Shown here: piece after piece, positions 1-9,519 of the stretch
Layout: each line of letters starts with the position of its first letter
Position numbering within the stretch: position 1 is the first letter of the stretch
NCBI GenBank assembly: GCA_001683825.1
Contig: LXTR01000029.1
Coordinates: 114,204 to 178,203 of the forward strand
DNA from: Flavobacteriaceae bacterium CP2B
GTDB lineage: Bacteria; Bacteroidota; Bacteroidia; Flavobacteriales; Flavobacteriaceae
Length of the DNA: 64,000 nucleotides
Direction of reading: 5' to 3'
Made by a program: the position numbers and the translations under genes
The notes under the pieces: generated by a model
The model's input: only the letters and a program-made list of their open reading frames with translations
Told to the model about the DNA's origin: nothing
Databases searched by the model: none

Positions 1-2
1 CC

Positions 3-110
3 GTCAGACCAGTCCAGGCACTTGCGGCTGCCCCCATAATTGGTCCGGCCGCGTATCTGATGGCCGTTTCGCTATTGTTTGGGGGCTTAAAATATATAAA
101 ATCCCGCTAG
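3..110 (+). CDS. C-terminal tail of an unidentified membrane protein (partial)
   Basis: An open frame enters from the left edge and runs 35 codons to a TAG at 108-110. The last residues form one hydrophobic stretch (about APIIGPAAYLMAVSLLFGG) followed by the basic end LKYIKSR, which is typical of a final transmembrane helix with a cytoplasmic tail. The gene is convergent with the MFS carrier gene and overlaps its stop by four bases. Nothing in this short piece identifies the family. The hydrophobic pattern and the clean stop make it likely to be real coding sequence. Confidence 0.5.
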   Translation, partial: VRPVQALAAAPIIGPAAYLMAVSLLFGGLKYIKSR

Positions 111-1336
111 TTTTTATACGCTATTTCTTCATTTTTAAACAGGATCAGAAACAGCAGCATCACCCCCAGGGCGAATCCGGAAGGAAACAGCCAAATCGTC
201 CCCCAGTCGTGTTTGCCGCCCTCCAGGGTGAGGTAATCGGTAATTTGTCCGGCGATCCAGAAACCAATCAGCATCCCAAAGCCATAGGTGGCCAGGGTGA
301 TAAGGCCCTGTGCGGCGCTTTTGTATTTGGGCCCCGCCTTGCTGTCGGTATAAATTTGCCCGGAGACAAAGAAAAAGTCGTAACAGATGCCGTGCAGTGC
401 GATGCCGATAAGCAGCATAAACGCCAACTCCCCGGCATTGCCATAGGCAAATAGCAGGTAGCGCACCGTCCAGGCCAACATGCCCATAATGAGGGTGTTC
501 TTAAACCCGAATTTCTTGAAGAAAAAGGGGAGTAATAACATGAAAAGCACCTCTGAGGCCTGCCCCAAGGTCATTTTACCTGTGGGGTTGCTCATCCCTA
601 TCTCGGCCAGGAACGGATTGGCATTCTGGTAATAGAATGCCAGGGGGATACAGATAAGGATGGAGGAGATAAAGAAAATCAGGAAATTCCGGTTTTTCAG
701 GAGTTGCAGGGCGTCTAGCCCCAGCATGCTGGCCAGGCTGATCTTCTCGTCCCGGGCCACTTTGGGCGGGGTCTTGGGCAGCGTGAGGCTAAACAGCCCC
801 AGGACCAGGGAGGCGATGGCAACCATCAGGAAGGTGTTCTTTAGCATGCCCTCGGCCCTTGCCTCTACAGCATCCCACAAAAACACATAGCTGATAAACA
901 GCCCGGCGACTATCCAGCCGATGGTGCCAAAAACGCGGACAAAGGCAAACTCTTTGGCCGGGTCTTTCATTTGCCTGAAGGAAATGGAATTTACCAGGGC
1001 CAGGGTAGGCATATACAGGATCATATAGGCCAGCACATAGGGGTAAAAGCCCGAAAAGTCGACGGCCAGGTACATCCTGTACATCAGGAAGGCCCCGAGC
1101 AGGTGTAAGATACCGAGGATCCGCTCCGCGTTAAAATAACGGTCGGCAATGATCCCAATGATCAGCGGGGCGATAATAGCGCCCCAGGACTGGGTGGAAA
1201 ATGCCACGGCAATTTGCCCGCCACTGGCCTGCAGGTTATCACCCATATAGGTGCCAAGGGTCACAAACCAACCGCCCCAAATAAAAAATTCGAGGAACAT
1301 CATGAACGACAATTGTATTTTTATCCTGGGCGTCAT
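107..1336 (-). CDS. MFS nucleoside:H+ symporter-like permease (NupG/XapB family)
   Basis: A 409-residue protein with about twelve hydrophobic segments. Its N-terminus carries the FFIWGGWFVTLGTYMG-type motif of the nucleoside:H+ symporter branch of the major facilitator superfamily, followed by the loop IIGIIADRYF after helix 2. It is expected in the inner membrane as a proton-coupled importer. It is the last of three minus-strand genes (TIM-barrel isomerase, DinB, permease) with gaps of about 16 and 23 bases, so probably an operon. In Bacteroidetes, carriers of this branch often sit beside TIM-barrel isomerases and GMC or Gfo/Idh/MocA dehydrogenases. The substrate here may therefore be a sugar derivative rather than a nucleoside; that part is inference. 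Confidence 0.85.
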   Translation of the reverse strand: MTPRIKIQLSFMMFLEFFIWGGWFVTLGTYMGDNLQASGGQIAVAFSTQSWGAIIAPLIIGIIADRYFNAERILGILHLLGAFLMYRMYLAVDFSGFYPYVLAYMILYMPTLALVNSISFRQMKDPAKEFAFVRVFGTIGWIVAGLFISYVFLWDAVEARAEGMLKNTFLMVAIASLVLGLFSLTLPKTPPKVARDEKISLASMLGLDALQLLKNRNFLIFFISSILICIPLAFYYQNANPFLAEIGMSNPTGKMTLGQASEVLFMLLLPFFFKKFGFKNTLIMGMLAWTVRYLLFAYGNAGELAFMLLIGIALHGICYDFFFVSGQIYTDSKAGPKYKSAAQGLITLATYGFGMLIGFWIAGQITDYLTLEGGKHDWGTIWLFPSGFALGVMLLFLILFKNEEIAYKN

Positions 1337-1359
1337 AAGGTCTTGGGGTGGGTAAACCC

Positions 1360-1803
1360 TTATCGTTTATAAAAAATGTAATCCAGTGAAAGGGGTTCCA
1401 GTTTGTGGTGTCTCATATCCATGGCGATCTGCCCCCGGTGGTGGGTGGAATGGTTGATGATATGGAACAGGATATCCCTGACCGTATTGGTAAACAGCCG
1501 GCCTTCGGAGTTTTCATAATCGATGCGCGCCTCAAAGTCATCGGTGTTGGTGATGATCTCAAAAGAAGTCCGCTGGTTTTCATAATGCATATCGCCCCAT
1601 CCTTTTACCGGTTGCTCCTGCCAGGGGTTAACACTGGGCGTCTTTCCCTGAATGCGGCAATTCCAGATTTGATGGGCATTGAGGATATGGCTGAAAAGGC
1701 CCTGGCTTTTTTCGGGGATGTTTTTCAGGGAATTGCACTCCTCGATGAACTTCTTATTGCTATAGAAGTTATAATCAAAAAGTTCGTTGAAAAATACTTT
1801 CAT
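1360..1803 (-). CDS. DinB family protein
   Basis: A 147-residue four-helix-bundle protein of the DinB/YfiT-like superfamily. The metal-binding histidine pattern is visible as HAHQIW in the first half and HSTHHRGQIAMD near the C-terminus, the classic DinB ending. The frame is open further upstream, but the ATG at 1803 gives the normal family start (MKVFFNELFDYNF). It also leaves a 16-base gap to the upstream isomerase, whereas longer versions would overlap that gene. These proteins are cytoplasmic and often act as thiol-dependent transferases or stress proteins; the reaction here is unknown. It lies in the middle of the isomerase-DinB-permease operon. Confidence 0.8.
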   Translation of the reverse strand: MKVFFNELFDYNFYSNKKFIEECNSLKNIPEKSQGLFSHILNAHQIWNCRIQGKTPSVNPWQEQPVKGWGDMHYENQRTSFEIITNTDDFEARIDYENSEGRLFTNTVRDILFHIINHSTHHRGQIAMDMRHHKLEPLSLDYIFYKR

Positions 1804-1819
1804 AGGTCTGGTTGGTCCA

Positions 1820-2818
1820 TTATGCGAGTTCCCTGGCGGCGTCCAGCAACAGTTTTTTGGTGGCCAGGATCCCCGCTTCCTCACTGAGCCCGCTACCTTC
1901 ATATTCTACCCCGATAAAGCCGGTATAACCCGCGTCTTTAACAATCTTGAGCATGCGGGTATAATCAATCTCCGTTTCTTTTCCTTCGGCGTTGAACTCA
2001 TGGGATTTGGCACTTACCGCCTTGGCATGCGGCATGAGTTCTGCCACCCCCTGGTAGATATCGTATTTCTCCGCACAGGGAGACGACCAGTCGGCAGGGT
2101 CTTCCTTACGGATGCAGAAATTCCCGAAATCGGGGAGGGTTCCGCAGTTGTTCATGCTGACCTGGTCCATCACGCTGGCGAGCAGCTTTGCATTGGATGA
2201 AAGCCCCCCGTGGTTTTCCACCAGCACGTTGATGTCCTTACCGGCCGCATAGGATGCCAGTTGCGAGAGCCCGTCTACAGAGTTGGCTACCCATTCCTCC
2301 TGCACATTGCTCCCTACGAGGTTTACCCGGATGGCGTGGCATCCCATAGCCGCGGCGGCATCCACCCACTTGTGGTGGTTCTCCACGGCAGCCTTGCGCG
2401 CAGCAGCGTCTGAGGTGGCCAGGTCGCCCTGTCCGTCAATCATGATCAGCACGTTGGTCAGCCCGTGTTTGGCGGCTTCGGCATTGCATTTCTCGACAAA
2501 GGCCTGCATGGCTGCCTCCGAAAAATTGGCGGCTTCCAATTCCTTATTATATAACTGGCTTACATATTCGAGGCCGGTAAAACCCCAGTTTTTGGCTTTC
2601 TCGGCGAAGGTATATGGATCTACCCCTTCTTCAAAGATCATCCGGTGCATGGACCACTGGGCCAGTGACAATTCAAAAAACGGCGGGGCGTCTTCGGCAG
2701 TGTCGCCTGGCCCGGCCTCGGGTTCCGATTTTTTTTCTTGTTTGCAGGCGTAAATACCCAACAAGGAGAGTGCTATCCCGGCCTGAGAACCATTCCGGAT
2801 AAAAATTCTTCGATTCAT
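1820..2818 (-). CDS. Sugar phosphate isomerase/epimerase-like TIM-barrel protein, exported
   Basis: A 332-residue protein. The N-terminus combines a twin-arginine-like start (MNRRIFIRNGSQAG), a hydrophobic stretch and a possible lipobox ending at Cys25 (GIYAC), followed by an acidic linker. An exported, perhaps lipid-anchored, protein is therefore expected. From about residue 50 it matches xylose-isomerase-like TIM barrels: LAQWSMHR, WGFTGLEYV, a central VLVENHGG strand and the C-terminal GFIGVEYEG strand with a probable metal-ligand Glu. It is the first gene of the minus-strand operon and is divergent from the GMC dehydrogenase operon. A role in isomerising or cleaving a keto-sugar made by that dehydrogenase is plausible but inferred. 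Confidence 0.82.
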   Translation of the reverse strand: MNRRIFIRNGSQAGIALSLLGIYACKQEKKSEPEAGPGDTAEDAPPFFELSLAQWSMHRMIFEEGVDPYTFAEKAKNWGFTGLEYVSQLYNKELEAANFSEAAMQAFVEKCNAEAAKHGLTNVLIMIDGQGDLATSDAAARKAAVENHHKWVDAAAAMGCHAIRVNLVGSNVQEEWVANSVDGLSQLASYAAGKDINVLVENHGGLSSNAKLLASVMDQVSMNNCGTLPDFGNFCIRKEDPADWSSPCAEKYDIYQGVAELMPHAKAVSAKSHEFNAEGKETEIDYTRMLKIVKDAGYTGFIGVEYEGSGLSEEAGILATKKLLLDAARELA

Positions 2819-3025
2819 GCGTATGTTTTTGTTAAGTGCCTAAGGAAGCGGGGAATATGCACCGTTCAATTGAATTGCAGCAGCGATCCGTATACAGCAT
2901 TTCTAAACGCAACCTTCAGACAATGTTTGATGATTTATTTTAGTATTCTTATTTTGGCCCTCATTCTGCTGCGAACTTACAGGGAATAATAGATTTTAAA
3001 TGTAGAAAATTAATTTAATATTTAA

Positions 3026-3033
3026 TACTTTTA
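3026..3033 (+). promoter_or_regulatory. Possible -7 box for the GMC operon
   Basis: TACTTTTA matches the Bacteroidetes -7 consensus TAnnTTTG at seven of eight positions. It lies 20 bases before the GMC start codon in a strongly AT-rich stretch of the 235-base divergent region. No convincing -33 TTG was found, so this is tentative. Confidence 0.3.
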
Positions 3034-3053
3034 GAGAATAAACAATTCAATAG

Positions 3054-4766
3054 ATGAGCAAATTTTATTACAACCAGGAACAGGAATCGTATGACGCGAT
3101 TGTCGTGGGTACCGGGATCAGCGGTGGCTGGGCAGCCAAGGAATTATGTGAAAACGGGCTCAAGACCCTGGTGTTGGAACGCGGAAGGATGGTAAAACAC
3201 ATAGAGGATTATCCCACCGCAAATATGGACGATTGGGATTTCCCCAACCGTGGCGAACTCCCCAGGGAGGAGAAGGCCAAACAGCTGAAACAGGCCAGGA
3301 CCGGATATACGGTCAAGGCCCCCCACAATTTTTGGTTTGTAAATGACCTGGAACACCCGTACAACGAGATCAAACGTTTCGATTGGATGCGGGGTTACCA
3401 CGTGGGAGGACGCTCGATCATGTGGGGCCGTCACAGCTACCGCTGGAGCGACCTGGATTTTGAAGCCAACAAGAAAGACCGCATCGCTGTAGACTGGCCG
3501 GTGCGCTATAAGGACATTGCCCCCTGGTATGACAAGGTGGAGTCCTATATTGGGGTAACCGGCGAAACCCTGGGGCTGCCCCAACTGCCGGACGGGGTTT
3601 TTGAACCCATGATGGAATTAAACTGTGTGGAACAACACGTGCGCGAAAAGGTGGCCGAAGGCTTTGATGGGAGGGTGATCACCGCCGGACGCGTGGCGCA
3701 CATCAACAGCGATAAACAATTTGAAGGCCGTACGCGTTGCCAATACAGGAACCGCTGTATCAGGGGGTGTCCTTTTGGCGCCTATTTCAGCAGCAACTCT
3801 TCTACCCTGCCTGCCGCGGAACGCACCGGGAACCTAACGCTTCGCCCGGATGCCATCGTGCATGAGGTCATCTATGACCCGGATACGAAACGGGCCACGG
3901 GAGTAAAGGTTATCGACCGTGTTACCAAAGAAACCTACGAATTTAAGGCGAAGGTCATATTCCTCTGCGCATCGGCCATCGCCTCTACCTCCATCCTGAT
4001 GCAATCCAAATCGGACCGTTTCCCCAACGGCCTGGGCAATGATTCCGACCAGTTGGGCCGCAACGTGATGGACCACCACCTGGGCGTGGGCGCGCAAGGG
4101 AAGTTTGACGGTTTTGAAGACAAGTACTATAAGGGAAGGAAGCCCAATGGGGTTTATATCCCGCGTTTCCGTAACCTTGGAGGCGGTTCTGACATGAAAG
4201 AATTTATTCGCGGATACGGATACCAGGGCGGTGCGTCCCGCGGTAACTGGGATGAGACCGTCGCGGAACTTTCCTACGGCAAAGACCTGAAGGATGCCAT
4301 CCTGAAACCGGGCGGCTGGACCATGGGTATTGGCGGCTTCGGGGAAATGCTCCCTTACGAGGATAACCGCATGACCCTGGACTACGACAACCTGGACGGC
4401 TGGGGGCTTCCCACCGTAACCTTCGATGCCGAGTTCAAGGAAAACGAGTTAAATATGCGCAAGGACATGCAGGCCCAGGCCGTAGCCATGCTAGAAACGG
4501 CCGGTATGCGCGATATAGAGGCCTTTGACCGCGAGGGTGCCCCGGGGCTGGGGATACACGAAATGGGAACGGCCCGTATGGGGCGCGACCCCAAAACCTC
4601 CGTCCTGAACGGCTGGAACCAGGTACATGCAGTGCCCAATGTATATGTAACCGATGGCGCTTTTATGACCTCGGCCTCCTGCGTGAACCCCTCATTAACC
4701 TATATGGCCTTTACCGCCAGAGCGGCCAACCATGCCGCCCAACAACTTAAAAAAGGATTATTATAA
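3054..4766 (+). CDS. GMC family FAD-dependent oxidoreductase (glucoside 3-dehydrogenase type)
   Basis: A 570-residue flavoprotein of the glucose-methanol-choline family. The Rossmann FAD motif GTGISGG lies at residues 19-25 and the ERGR strand end near residue 44. The C-terminal catalytic pair is visible: His502 in IHEMGTARMG and Asn545 in SCVNPSLTYMAF. A Cys cluster (CQYRNRCIRGCPFG) near residue 230 is typical of large subunits of gluconate, sorbitol and glucoside-3 dehydrogenases. It has no signal peptide of its own. The next gene, overlapping by one base (TAATG), encodes a Tat-type small subunit, so the enzyme may be co-exported as a 'hitchhiker'. The likely reaction is oxidation of a sugar hydroxyl, perhaps C3 of a glycoside; the substrate is inferred from context. 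Confidence 0.88.
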   Translation: MSKFYYNQEQESYDAIVVGTGISGGWAAKELCENGLKTLVLERGRMVKHIEDYPTANMDDWDFPNRGELPREEKAKQLKQARTGYTVKAPHNFWFVNDLEHPYNEIKRFDWMRGYHVGGRSIMWGRHSYRWSDLDFEANKKDRIAVDWPVRYKDIAPWYDKVESYIGVTGETLGLPQLPDGVFEPMMELNCVEQHVREKVAEGFDGRVITAGRVAHINSDKQFEGRTRCQYRNRCIRGCPFGAYFSSNSSTLPAAERTGNLTLRPDAIVHEVIYDPDTKRATGVKVIDRVTKETYEFKAKVIFLCASAIASTSILMQSKSDRFPNGLGNDSDQLGRNVMDHHLGVGAQGKFDGFEDKYYKGRKPNGVYIPRFRNLGGGSDMKEFIRGYGYQGGASRGNWDETVAELSYGKDLKDAILKPGGWTMGIGGFGEMLPYEDNRMTLDYDNLDGWGLPTVTFDAEFKENELNMRKDMQAQAVAMLETAGMRDIEAFDREGAPGLGIHEMGTARMGRDPKTSVLNGWNQVHAVPNVYVTDGAFMTSASCVNPSLTYMAFTARAANHAAQQLKKGLL

Positions 4767-5410
4767 TGGACAGAAGAAAAGCCTTAAAAAATATGGGATG
4801 GGGCCTCGGGTATGCCGTGGCAACCCCCACCCTGATCAGTATTGTACAAAGTTGCCAGGAGCAGGGACCCGATTGGACCCCCAGTTTTTTCACCGCCGAT
4901 GAAGGACAGGCCATCAGGCACCTGGTAGACCTGATCCTCCCCAAAACCGATACGCCTTCGGCTTCTGAACTGCAGATCCACATCTTCCTGGATACCTATG
5001 CCAATGAAGTTATGGAGAAGAAGGACCAGGATTTTATGAAGATGTCCATGGGTAAGTTTTTGGATAAGGCCCTGGCAGACTCCGGCAAGAATTCGGTCGG
5101 CAAGCTGCAGCCCGAAGACCTCGAGCCAGCCCTTTCCTCGGCGCTAAAACAAACCAAAGAGGATGAAACCCGGATGTTTGAATCCATCATGTCGTATCAG
5201 CAGGCAGTAGAGGAAGGACAGGCGGCCACCCTGGATGATAATACTTCCCAATTTGCCTTTGCCAATAGCCTTCGCAGTGCTACCATTTGGGGGTATAAGA
5301 CCTCTGAGTATATAGGGGAAGAAGTGCTGGCCTACCTGCCCGTGCCCGGTGAGTACATCGGATGCGGTGACCTGAATGAGCTTACCGGGGGCAAAGCCTG
5401 GTCTATCTAA
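4766..5410 (+). CDS. Gluconate 2-dehydrogenase subunit 3 family protein
   Basis: A 214-residue protein of the small-subunit family that accompanies GMC dehydrogenases. It starts MDRRKALKNMGWGLGYAVATP, a twin-arginine-like signal with a hydrophobic core, and has the conserved FTADEGQAIRHLVDLILP segment at about residues 40-57. In known systems this subunit carries the export signal and helps fold the flavoprotein. The start codon overlaps the stop of the GMC gene (TAATG), indicating translational coupling. Its 3' end overlaps the most upstream possible start of the next gene. The pairing with the preceding GMC gene makes the assignment firm even though the sequence itself is poorly conserved. 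Confidence 0.85.
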   Translation: MDRRKALKNMGWGLGYAVATPTLISIVQSCQEQGPDWTPSFFTADEGQAIRHLVDLILPKTDTPSASELQIHIFLDTYANEVMEKKDQDFMKMSMGKFLDKALADSGKNSVGKLQPEDLEPALSSALKQTKEDETRMFESIMSYQQAVEEGQAATLDDNTSQFAFANSLRSATIWGYKTSEYIGEEVLAYLPVPGEYIGCGDLNELTGGKAWSI

Positions 5411-6347
5411 CATCCCTGGTTTGAAAAGAAGAAGTTTTATACAAAAGAGTGCCCTCTCCGGCGGAGCCATGAGCCTGGGGGGGGCTTTTGTTTTAAGAGC
5501 CCATAACACCGCAGACCCCAAAGCGGTATTCAACCTGAAATACGCCCCCCACCTGGGCATGTTCAAAGCGCATGCAGGGGAAGACCCCATTGCGCAGCTG
5601 AATTTCATGGCAGACCAGGGGTTCCGGGCATTTGAAGACAACGGCATGGCCGGGAGGACGGTGGCGCTCCAGGAAAAGATGGCAGAGACCATGCGTGCAC
5701 GGAATCTTGAAATGGGTGTTTTTGTCGCCCATAAAATTTACTGGACCGAGCCCAACCTGGCTTCCGGGGACCTGCAAAAACGGGAAGAATTCCTGGGCGA
5801 TATCCGCAAGGCCATCGATGTGGCCAAACGCGTAGATGCCAAATGGATGACCGTGGTGCCCGGTCACCTGGACCTGCGCCTTTCCATGGGTTATCAAACA
5901 GCCAATGTGGTGGAATCACTCAAACAGGCGGCAGCCCTGTTGGAGCCCCATGGCCTTACAATGGTCCTGGAACCGCTGAACTTCAGGAACCACCCGGGGA
6001 TGTTCCTGTACGGGTCTCCCCAGGCTTACGAGATTTGTAAAGCCGTGGATTCCCCTTCCTGCAAAATACTGTTCGACATTTACCACCAACAGATTCAGGA
6101 AGGTAATTTAATCCCGAACATGGAAGCCTGCTGGGACGAGATCGCCTACGTACAGATCGGGGACAACCCGGGGCGAAATGAACCCACCACCGGTGAAATC
6201 AACTACCGCAATGTCTTTAAATTCATCCACGGCAAAGGCTTTGCAGGCGTGCTGGGCATGGAACACGGCAATTCCCGGGAGGGGAAAGCCGGGGAGCAGG
6301 CGGTCATCGACGCCTATAAAGAAGTAGACGCTTTTCTTAAGCCTTAG
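5376..6347 (+). CDS. Hydroxypyruvate isomerase-like TIM-barrel protein with Tat signal
   Basis: A protein of up to 323 residues with a twin-arginine signal (KRRSFIQKSALSGGAMSLGG) and a xylose-isomerase-like barrel of the Hyi type. Landmarks are APHLGMFKAHAGEDP, VVPGHLDLRL, a strand LEPLNFRNHPGMFL with a probable metal-ligand Glu, LFDIYHQQIQEGN and the final GMEHGNS. The ATG at 5376 overlaps the previous gene by 35 bases and puts 18 residues before the Tat motif. A TTG at 5421, 11 bases after that gene's stop, would start directly at the KRRSF motif and may be the true start. It is third in the GMC operon and may act on a keto-sugar in the periplasm; the substrate is not known. Confidence 0.82.
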   Translation: MSLPGAKPGLSNIPGLKRRSFIQKSALSGGAMSLGGAFVLRAHNTADPKAVFNLKYAPHLGMFKAHAGEDPIAQLNFMADQGFRAFEDNGMAGRTVALQEKMAETMRARNLEMGVFVAHKIYWTEPNLASGDLQKREEFLGDIRKAIDVAKRVDAKWMTVVPGHLDLRLSMGYQTANVVESLKQAAALLEPHGLTMVLEPLNFRNHPGMFLYGSPQAYEICKAVDSPSCKILFDIYHQQIQEGNLIPNMEACWDEIAYVQIGDNPGRNEPTTGEINYRNVFKFIHGKGFAGVLGMEHGNSREGKAGEQAVIDAYKEVDAFLKP

Positions 6348-6506
6348 CGCAGTGCTATTTCGATAATGCCATCCGTCCCTTTTGTCTTTGGGAAGCTCTA
6401 ACAGCAAGCCATAACGGTCTTGCAGGCCCCGGAGTTTAACCAAAAAATAACACTTTTTAACGTTCGCTTAGGTAAGACTCCAGGACGTGTTTACGTCTAA
6501 CGGGGT

Positions 6507-6784
6507 ATGGACAGTTATTTATTCTTCCTCTTGCTATATGGCTTTTTCGCCCTTTTTGGGAGGCTTGTGTATATGGAATTCTTCAAGGATAGCGGCAGGG
6601 CCTGAAGGACATTGAAAAAATTTACAACGTTTTCGTAGTCTTTTTGCCAACCACCGTCGTATATACAATAAACCCCGGGATCAGGGTATTGGGAAAAATG
6701 ACATACTACTATATCATTTTACTGGTTTACGCGGCACTGATGGTTGTTTCATACAACGTGATCCGGCCGTATTTTGAAGAGTAG
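6507..6784 (+). pseudogene. Possible small membrane-protein gene split by a frameshift
   Basis: An ATG at 6507 opens a 32-residue hydrophobic frame (MDSYLFFLLLYGFFALFGRL...) that stops at 6603-6605. From 6593 another frame is open and continues with KDIEKIYNVFVVFLPTTVVY and a second hydrophobic segment (YYIILLVYAALMVVSYNVI), ending IRPYFEE at the TAG at 6782-6784. Joined by one indel near 6593-6605 they would give a protein of about 90 residues with three membrane segments. The alternatives are two tiny genes or chance. The rest of the 6348-6963 gap shows nothing else except the hairpin listed separately. Confidence 0.3.
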
Positions 6785-6893
6785 CGCTCCCCGCTTATTG
6801 GCCAATCCGCGCTTTACCTTTGGGTGTTGCCTTGCTGTGTTCTTTAGTCACCCGTCCTTTCCTCCGTTTCGCTTTGCTGCCCAAACGCAAAAC

Positions 6894-6938
6894 ACCCTGG
6901 AAAGGGATTGCCGTGTGCACGGATCTTTTCCAGGGTGC
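6894..6938 (-). terminator. Rho-independent terminator of nrdA
   Basis: Arms CACCCTGGAAA and TTTCCAGGGTG pair perfectly over 11 bases. An inner CCGTG/CACGG stem (6912-6923) lies in the loop. On the minus strand the hairpin is followed by a T-rich run (GTTTTGCGTTT). It lies 25 bases past the nrdA stop. Confidence 0.7.
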
Positions 6939-6963
6939 CTGTCAAACAATAAACACTATTCGT

Positions 6964-9441
6964 TTACGAGCCGCACATCAGGCAATCGTCATCTGCCTGC
7001 CCTTCTTTGGCCCTCGCGATCAGGGCCTGCATTTCTTCGGCCGACATGGGGGCCGTATCCACTTCCTCGTCCTTGAGCGAGGTGGTCTCTACCCTGATAT
7101 CTGTGGGTGCCACCACTGCTGTTGCCGTGGCCGACGCTACTTCCGCTTCTACAGCCACAGGTTCCTTTTTCTTGCTGTTATCCAGGGTAAACTTGATGGC
7201 ATCTACGGCCGCCTTGGTACGCAGGTAGTACATCCCGGTCTTCAAACCGCTTTTCCAGGCATAGAAATGCATGGAGGTCAGTTTGGCGTAATTGGCGTTT
7301 TCCATAAAGAGGTTGAGCGACTGGCTCTGGTCTATGAAATATCCGCGCTGCCGGCTCATGTCGATAATATCCTTCATGCTCAGTTCCCATACGGTTTTAT
7401 AGAGTTCCTTGATATCCTCCGGAATGGCATCTATGTGCTGGACAGAACCATTGGCGCGCATGAGTTCCTGTTTTAATTCCTCGTTCCACAATCCAAGTCG
7501 CACCAGGTCTTCCAGGAGGTGCTTATTCACCACAATAAACTCCCCGGAGAGGACCCTTCGGGTATAAATATTGGAGGTATAGGGTTCAAAGCACTCGTTA
7601 TTCCCCAGGATCTGGGAGGTGGAAGCGGTAGGCATGGGTGCTACCAAAAGGGAATTCCGCACCCCGTGTTTCCTGACGCTTTTGCGCAGTTTTTCCCAAT
7701 CCCATCGCCCTGAAAGCTCCTCGTCCTTGATGCCCCAGAGATTGTGTTGGAATTTCCCTTTGGAAATAGGCGACCCTTTAAAGGTGGAATAGGGGCCTTC
7801 TTCTTTGGACAACTCCATGGACGCCGTCACCGAGGCAAAATAGAGGGTCTCAAAGATATCCTGGTTCAGCTGTTTGGCTTCATCGCTGGTAAAGGGCAGC
7901 CGCATCATGATAAAGGTATCTGCCAGCCCCTGTACGCCCAGGCCTATAGGCCGGTGGCGCATATTGGAATTTTCGGCCTCCTTAATGGGGTAGTAGTTCC
8001 TGTCGATCACCCGGTTGAGGTTTTTGGTGACCCGCTTGGTGACCCGGAATAATTCCTTATGGTCAAACTGCCCGTTTTTCACGAACATGGGCAGGGCGAT
8101 AGAGGCCAGGTTACAGACGGCTACCTCATCCGGGGAGGTATACTCCAGGATTTCGGTACACAGGTTAGAGGAGCGGATGGTCCCCAGGTTTTGCTGGTTG
8201 CTCTTGCGGTTGGCCGCGTCTTTGTACAGCATATAGGGGGTTCCGGTCTCTATCTGCGACTCCAGGATCTTTTCCCACAGTTCGCGTGCGTTGATGGTTT
8301 TGCGGCCTTTGCCTTCCTGTTCGTAGCGGGTATAGAGGGTTTCAAACGCTTCGCTATGGCAGGAGAAGAGCCCCGGGCATTCATTGGGGCACATCAGTGT
8401 CCATTCCGCATCGGCTTCCACACGTTTCATGAACAGGTCGGGCACCCACATGGCGTAGAACAGGTCACGGGCCCGCATTTCCTCTTTTCCGTGGTTCTTT
8501 TTGAGATCCAGGAAATCAAAGATATCGGCATGCCAGGGTTCCACATAGATGGCAAAACTGCCTTTGCGCTTTCCGCCGCCCTGGTCCACATAACGGGCCG
8601 TATCGTTAAAGACGCGAAGCATGGGGACAATGCCGTTAGAAGTGCCGTTGGTCCCGGCAATATAGGAACCGGTGGCCCTGATATTGTGTATAGAAAGGCC
8701 AATACCGCCGGCCGATTGGGAGATCTTGGCCGTATTTTTAAGGGTGTCATAAATGCCGTCAATGCTGTCGTCTTTCATGGCCAGGAGAAAACAGGAGGAC
8801 ATCTGTGGCTTGGGTGTGCCCGAATTGAAGAGGGTTGGCGTCGCGTGGGTGAAGAATTTCTTGGACATCAGCTCATAGGTTTCGATGGCCGATTCCAGGT
8901 CGTTGAGGTGAATCCCCACGGCCACACGCATAAGCATGTGTTGGGGCCGCTCGGCGATCTTCCCGTTCAATTTTAATAGGTAGGAACGCTCCAGGGTCTT
9001 AAAACCGAAATAATCGTAGCCAAAATCACGGTTGTAAATGATGGTACTGTCCAGTTGCTCTGCATTTTCCGAGACCACCTTGTACACTTCATCAGAGAGC
9101 AGGGGCGCTTTTTTGCCCGTCCTTGGGTTCACATATTCGTAGAGGTCCTTCATGGTTTCAGAGAAGGATTTCTTGGTGTTTTTATGCAGGTTGGAAACGG
9201 AGATCCTTGCCGCCAGCTTCGCATAATCCGGGTGGGCGGTGGTCATGGTGGCCGCTATCTCGGCCGCCAGGTTGTCCAGTTCGGAGGTGGTAACCCCGTC
9301 ATACAGTCCTTCAATGACCCTCATAGCCACTTTTACGGGGTCTACAAGGCTGTTGAGCCCATAACACAGTTTGCGTACTCTGGCCGTGATCTTATCGAAC
9401 ATCATCGGCTCTTTTCTTCCGTCTCTTTTGATTACATACAT
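6964..9441 (-). CDS. nrdA: Ribonucleoside-diphosphate reductase, alpha subunit (class Ia)
   Basis: An 825-residue protein matching full-length NrdA. The N-terminal 90 residues form an ATP-cone ([18 protein letters not shown]...). The active-site set is visible: one redox Cys in [11 protein letters not shown], the Asn-Cys-Glu triad in [11 protein letters not shown] and the second redox Cys in [13 protein letters not shown]. The protein ends CLMCGS, the mobile Cys pair that takes electrons from thioredoxin or glutaredoxin. It converts ribonucleoside diphosphates to deoxy forms with the beta subunit encoded just upstream. A strong hairpin between the two genes suggests nrdA is not simply co-transcribed at the same level as nrdB. 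The linker before the C-terminal Cys tail is Ala/Val/Glu-rich and low in complexity. Confidence 0.97.
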   Translation of the reverse strand: MYVIKRDGRKEPMMFDKITARVRKLCYGLNSLVDPVKVAMRVIEGLYDGVTTSELDNLAAEIAATMTTAHPDYAKLAARISVSNLHKNTKKSFSETMKDLYEYVNPRTGKKAPLLSDEVYKVVSENAEQLDSTIIYNRDFGYDYFGFKTLERSYLLKLNGKIAERPQHMLMRVAVGIHLNDLESAIETYELMSKKFFTHATPTLFNSGTPKPQMSSCFLLAMKDDSIDGIYDTLKNTAKISQSAGGIGLSIHNIRATGSYIAGTNGTSNGIVPMLRVFNDTARYVDQGGGKRKGSFAIYVEPWHADIFDFLDLKKNHGKEEMRARDLFYAMWVPDLFMKRVEADAEWTLMCPNECPGLFSCHSEAFETLYTRYEQEGKGRKTINARELWEKILESQIETGTPYMLYKDAANRKSNQQNLGTIRSSNLCTEILEYTSPDEVAVCNLASIALPMFVKNGQFDHKELFRVTKRVTKNLNRVIDRNYYPIKEAENSNMRHRPIGLGVQGLADTFIMMRLPFTSDEAKQLNQDIFETLYFASVTASMELSKEEGPYSTFKGSPISKGKFQHNLWGIKDEELSGRWDWEKLRKSVRKHGVRNSLLVAPMPTASTSQILGNNECFEPYTSNIYTRRVLSGEFIVVNKHLLEDLVRLGLWNEELKQELMRANGSVQHIDAIPEDIKELYKTVWELSMKDIIDMSRQRGYFIDQSQSLNLFMENANYAKLTSMHFYAWKSGLKTGMYYLRTKAAVDAIKFTLDNSKKKEPVAVEAEVASATATAVVAPTDIRVETTSLKDEEVDTAPMSAEEMQALIARAKEGQADDDCLMCGS

Positions 9442-9519
9442 GTTGCTACAATTTGAATTAGTGAAACCAAGGTTGTGTCAGGCTTTTAATAAAAGCTTAA
9501 CATTTTCAAAAGTGATCCC

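Noticed and set aside
8059..8976. Plus-strand frame opposite nrdA
   Set aside because: Antisense to a well-conserved essential gene; composition follows its third-codon pattern.
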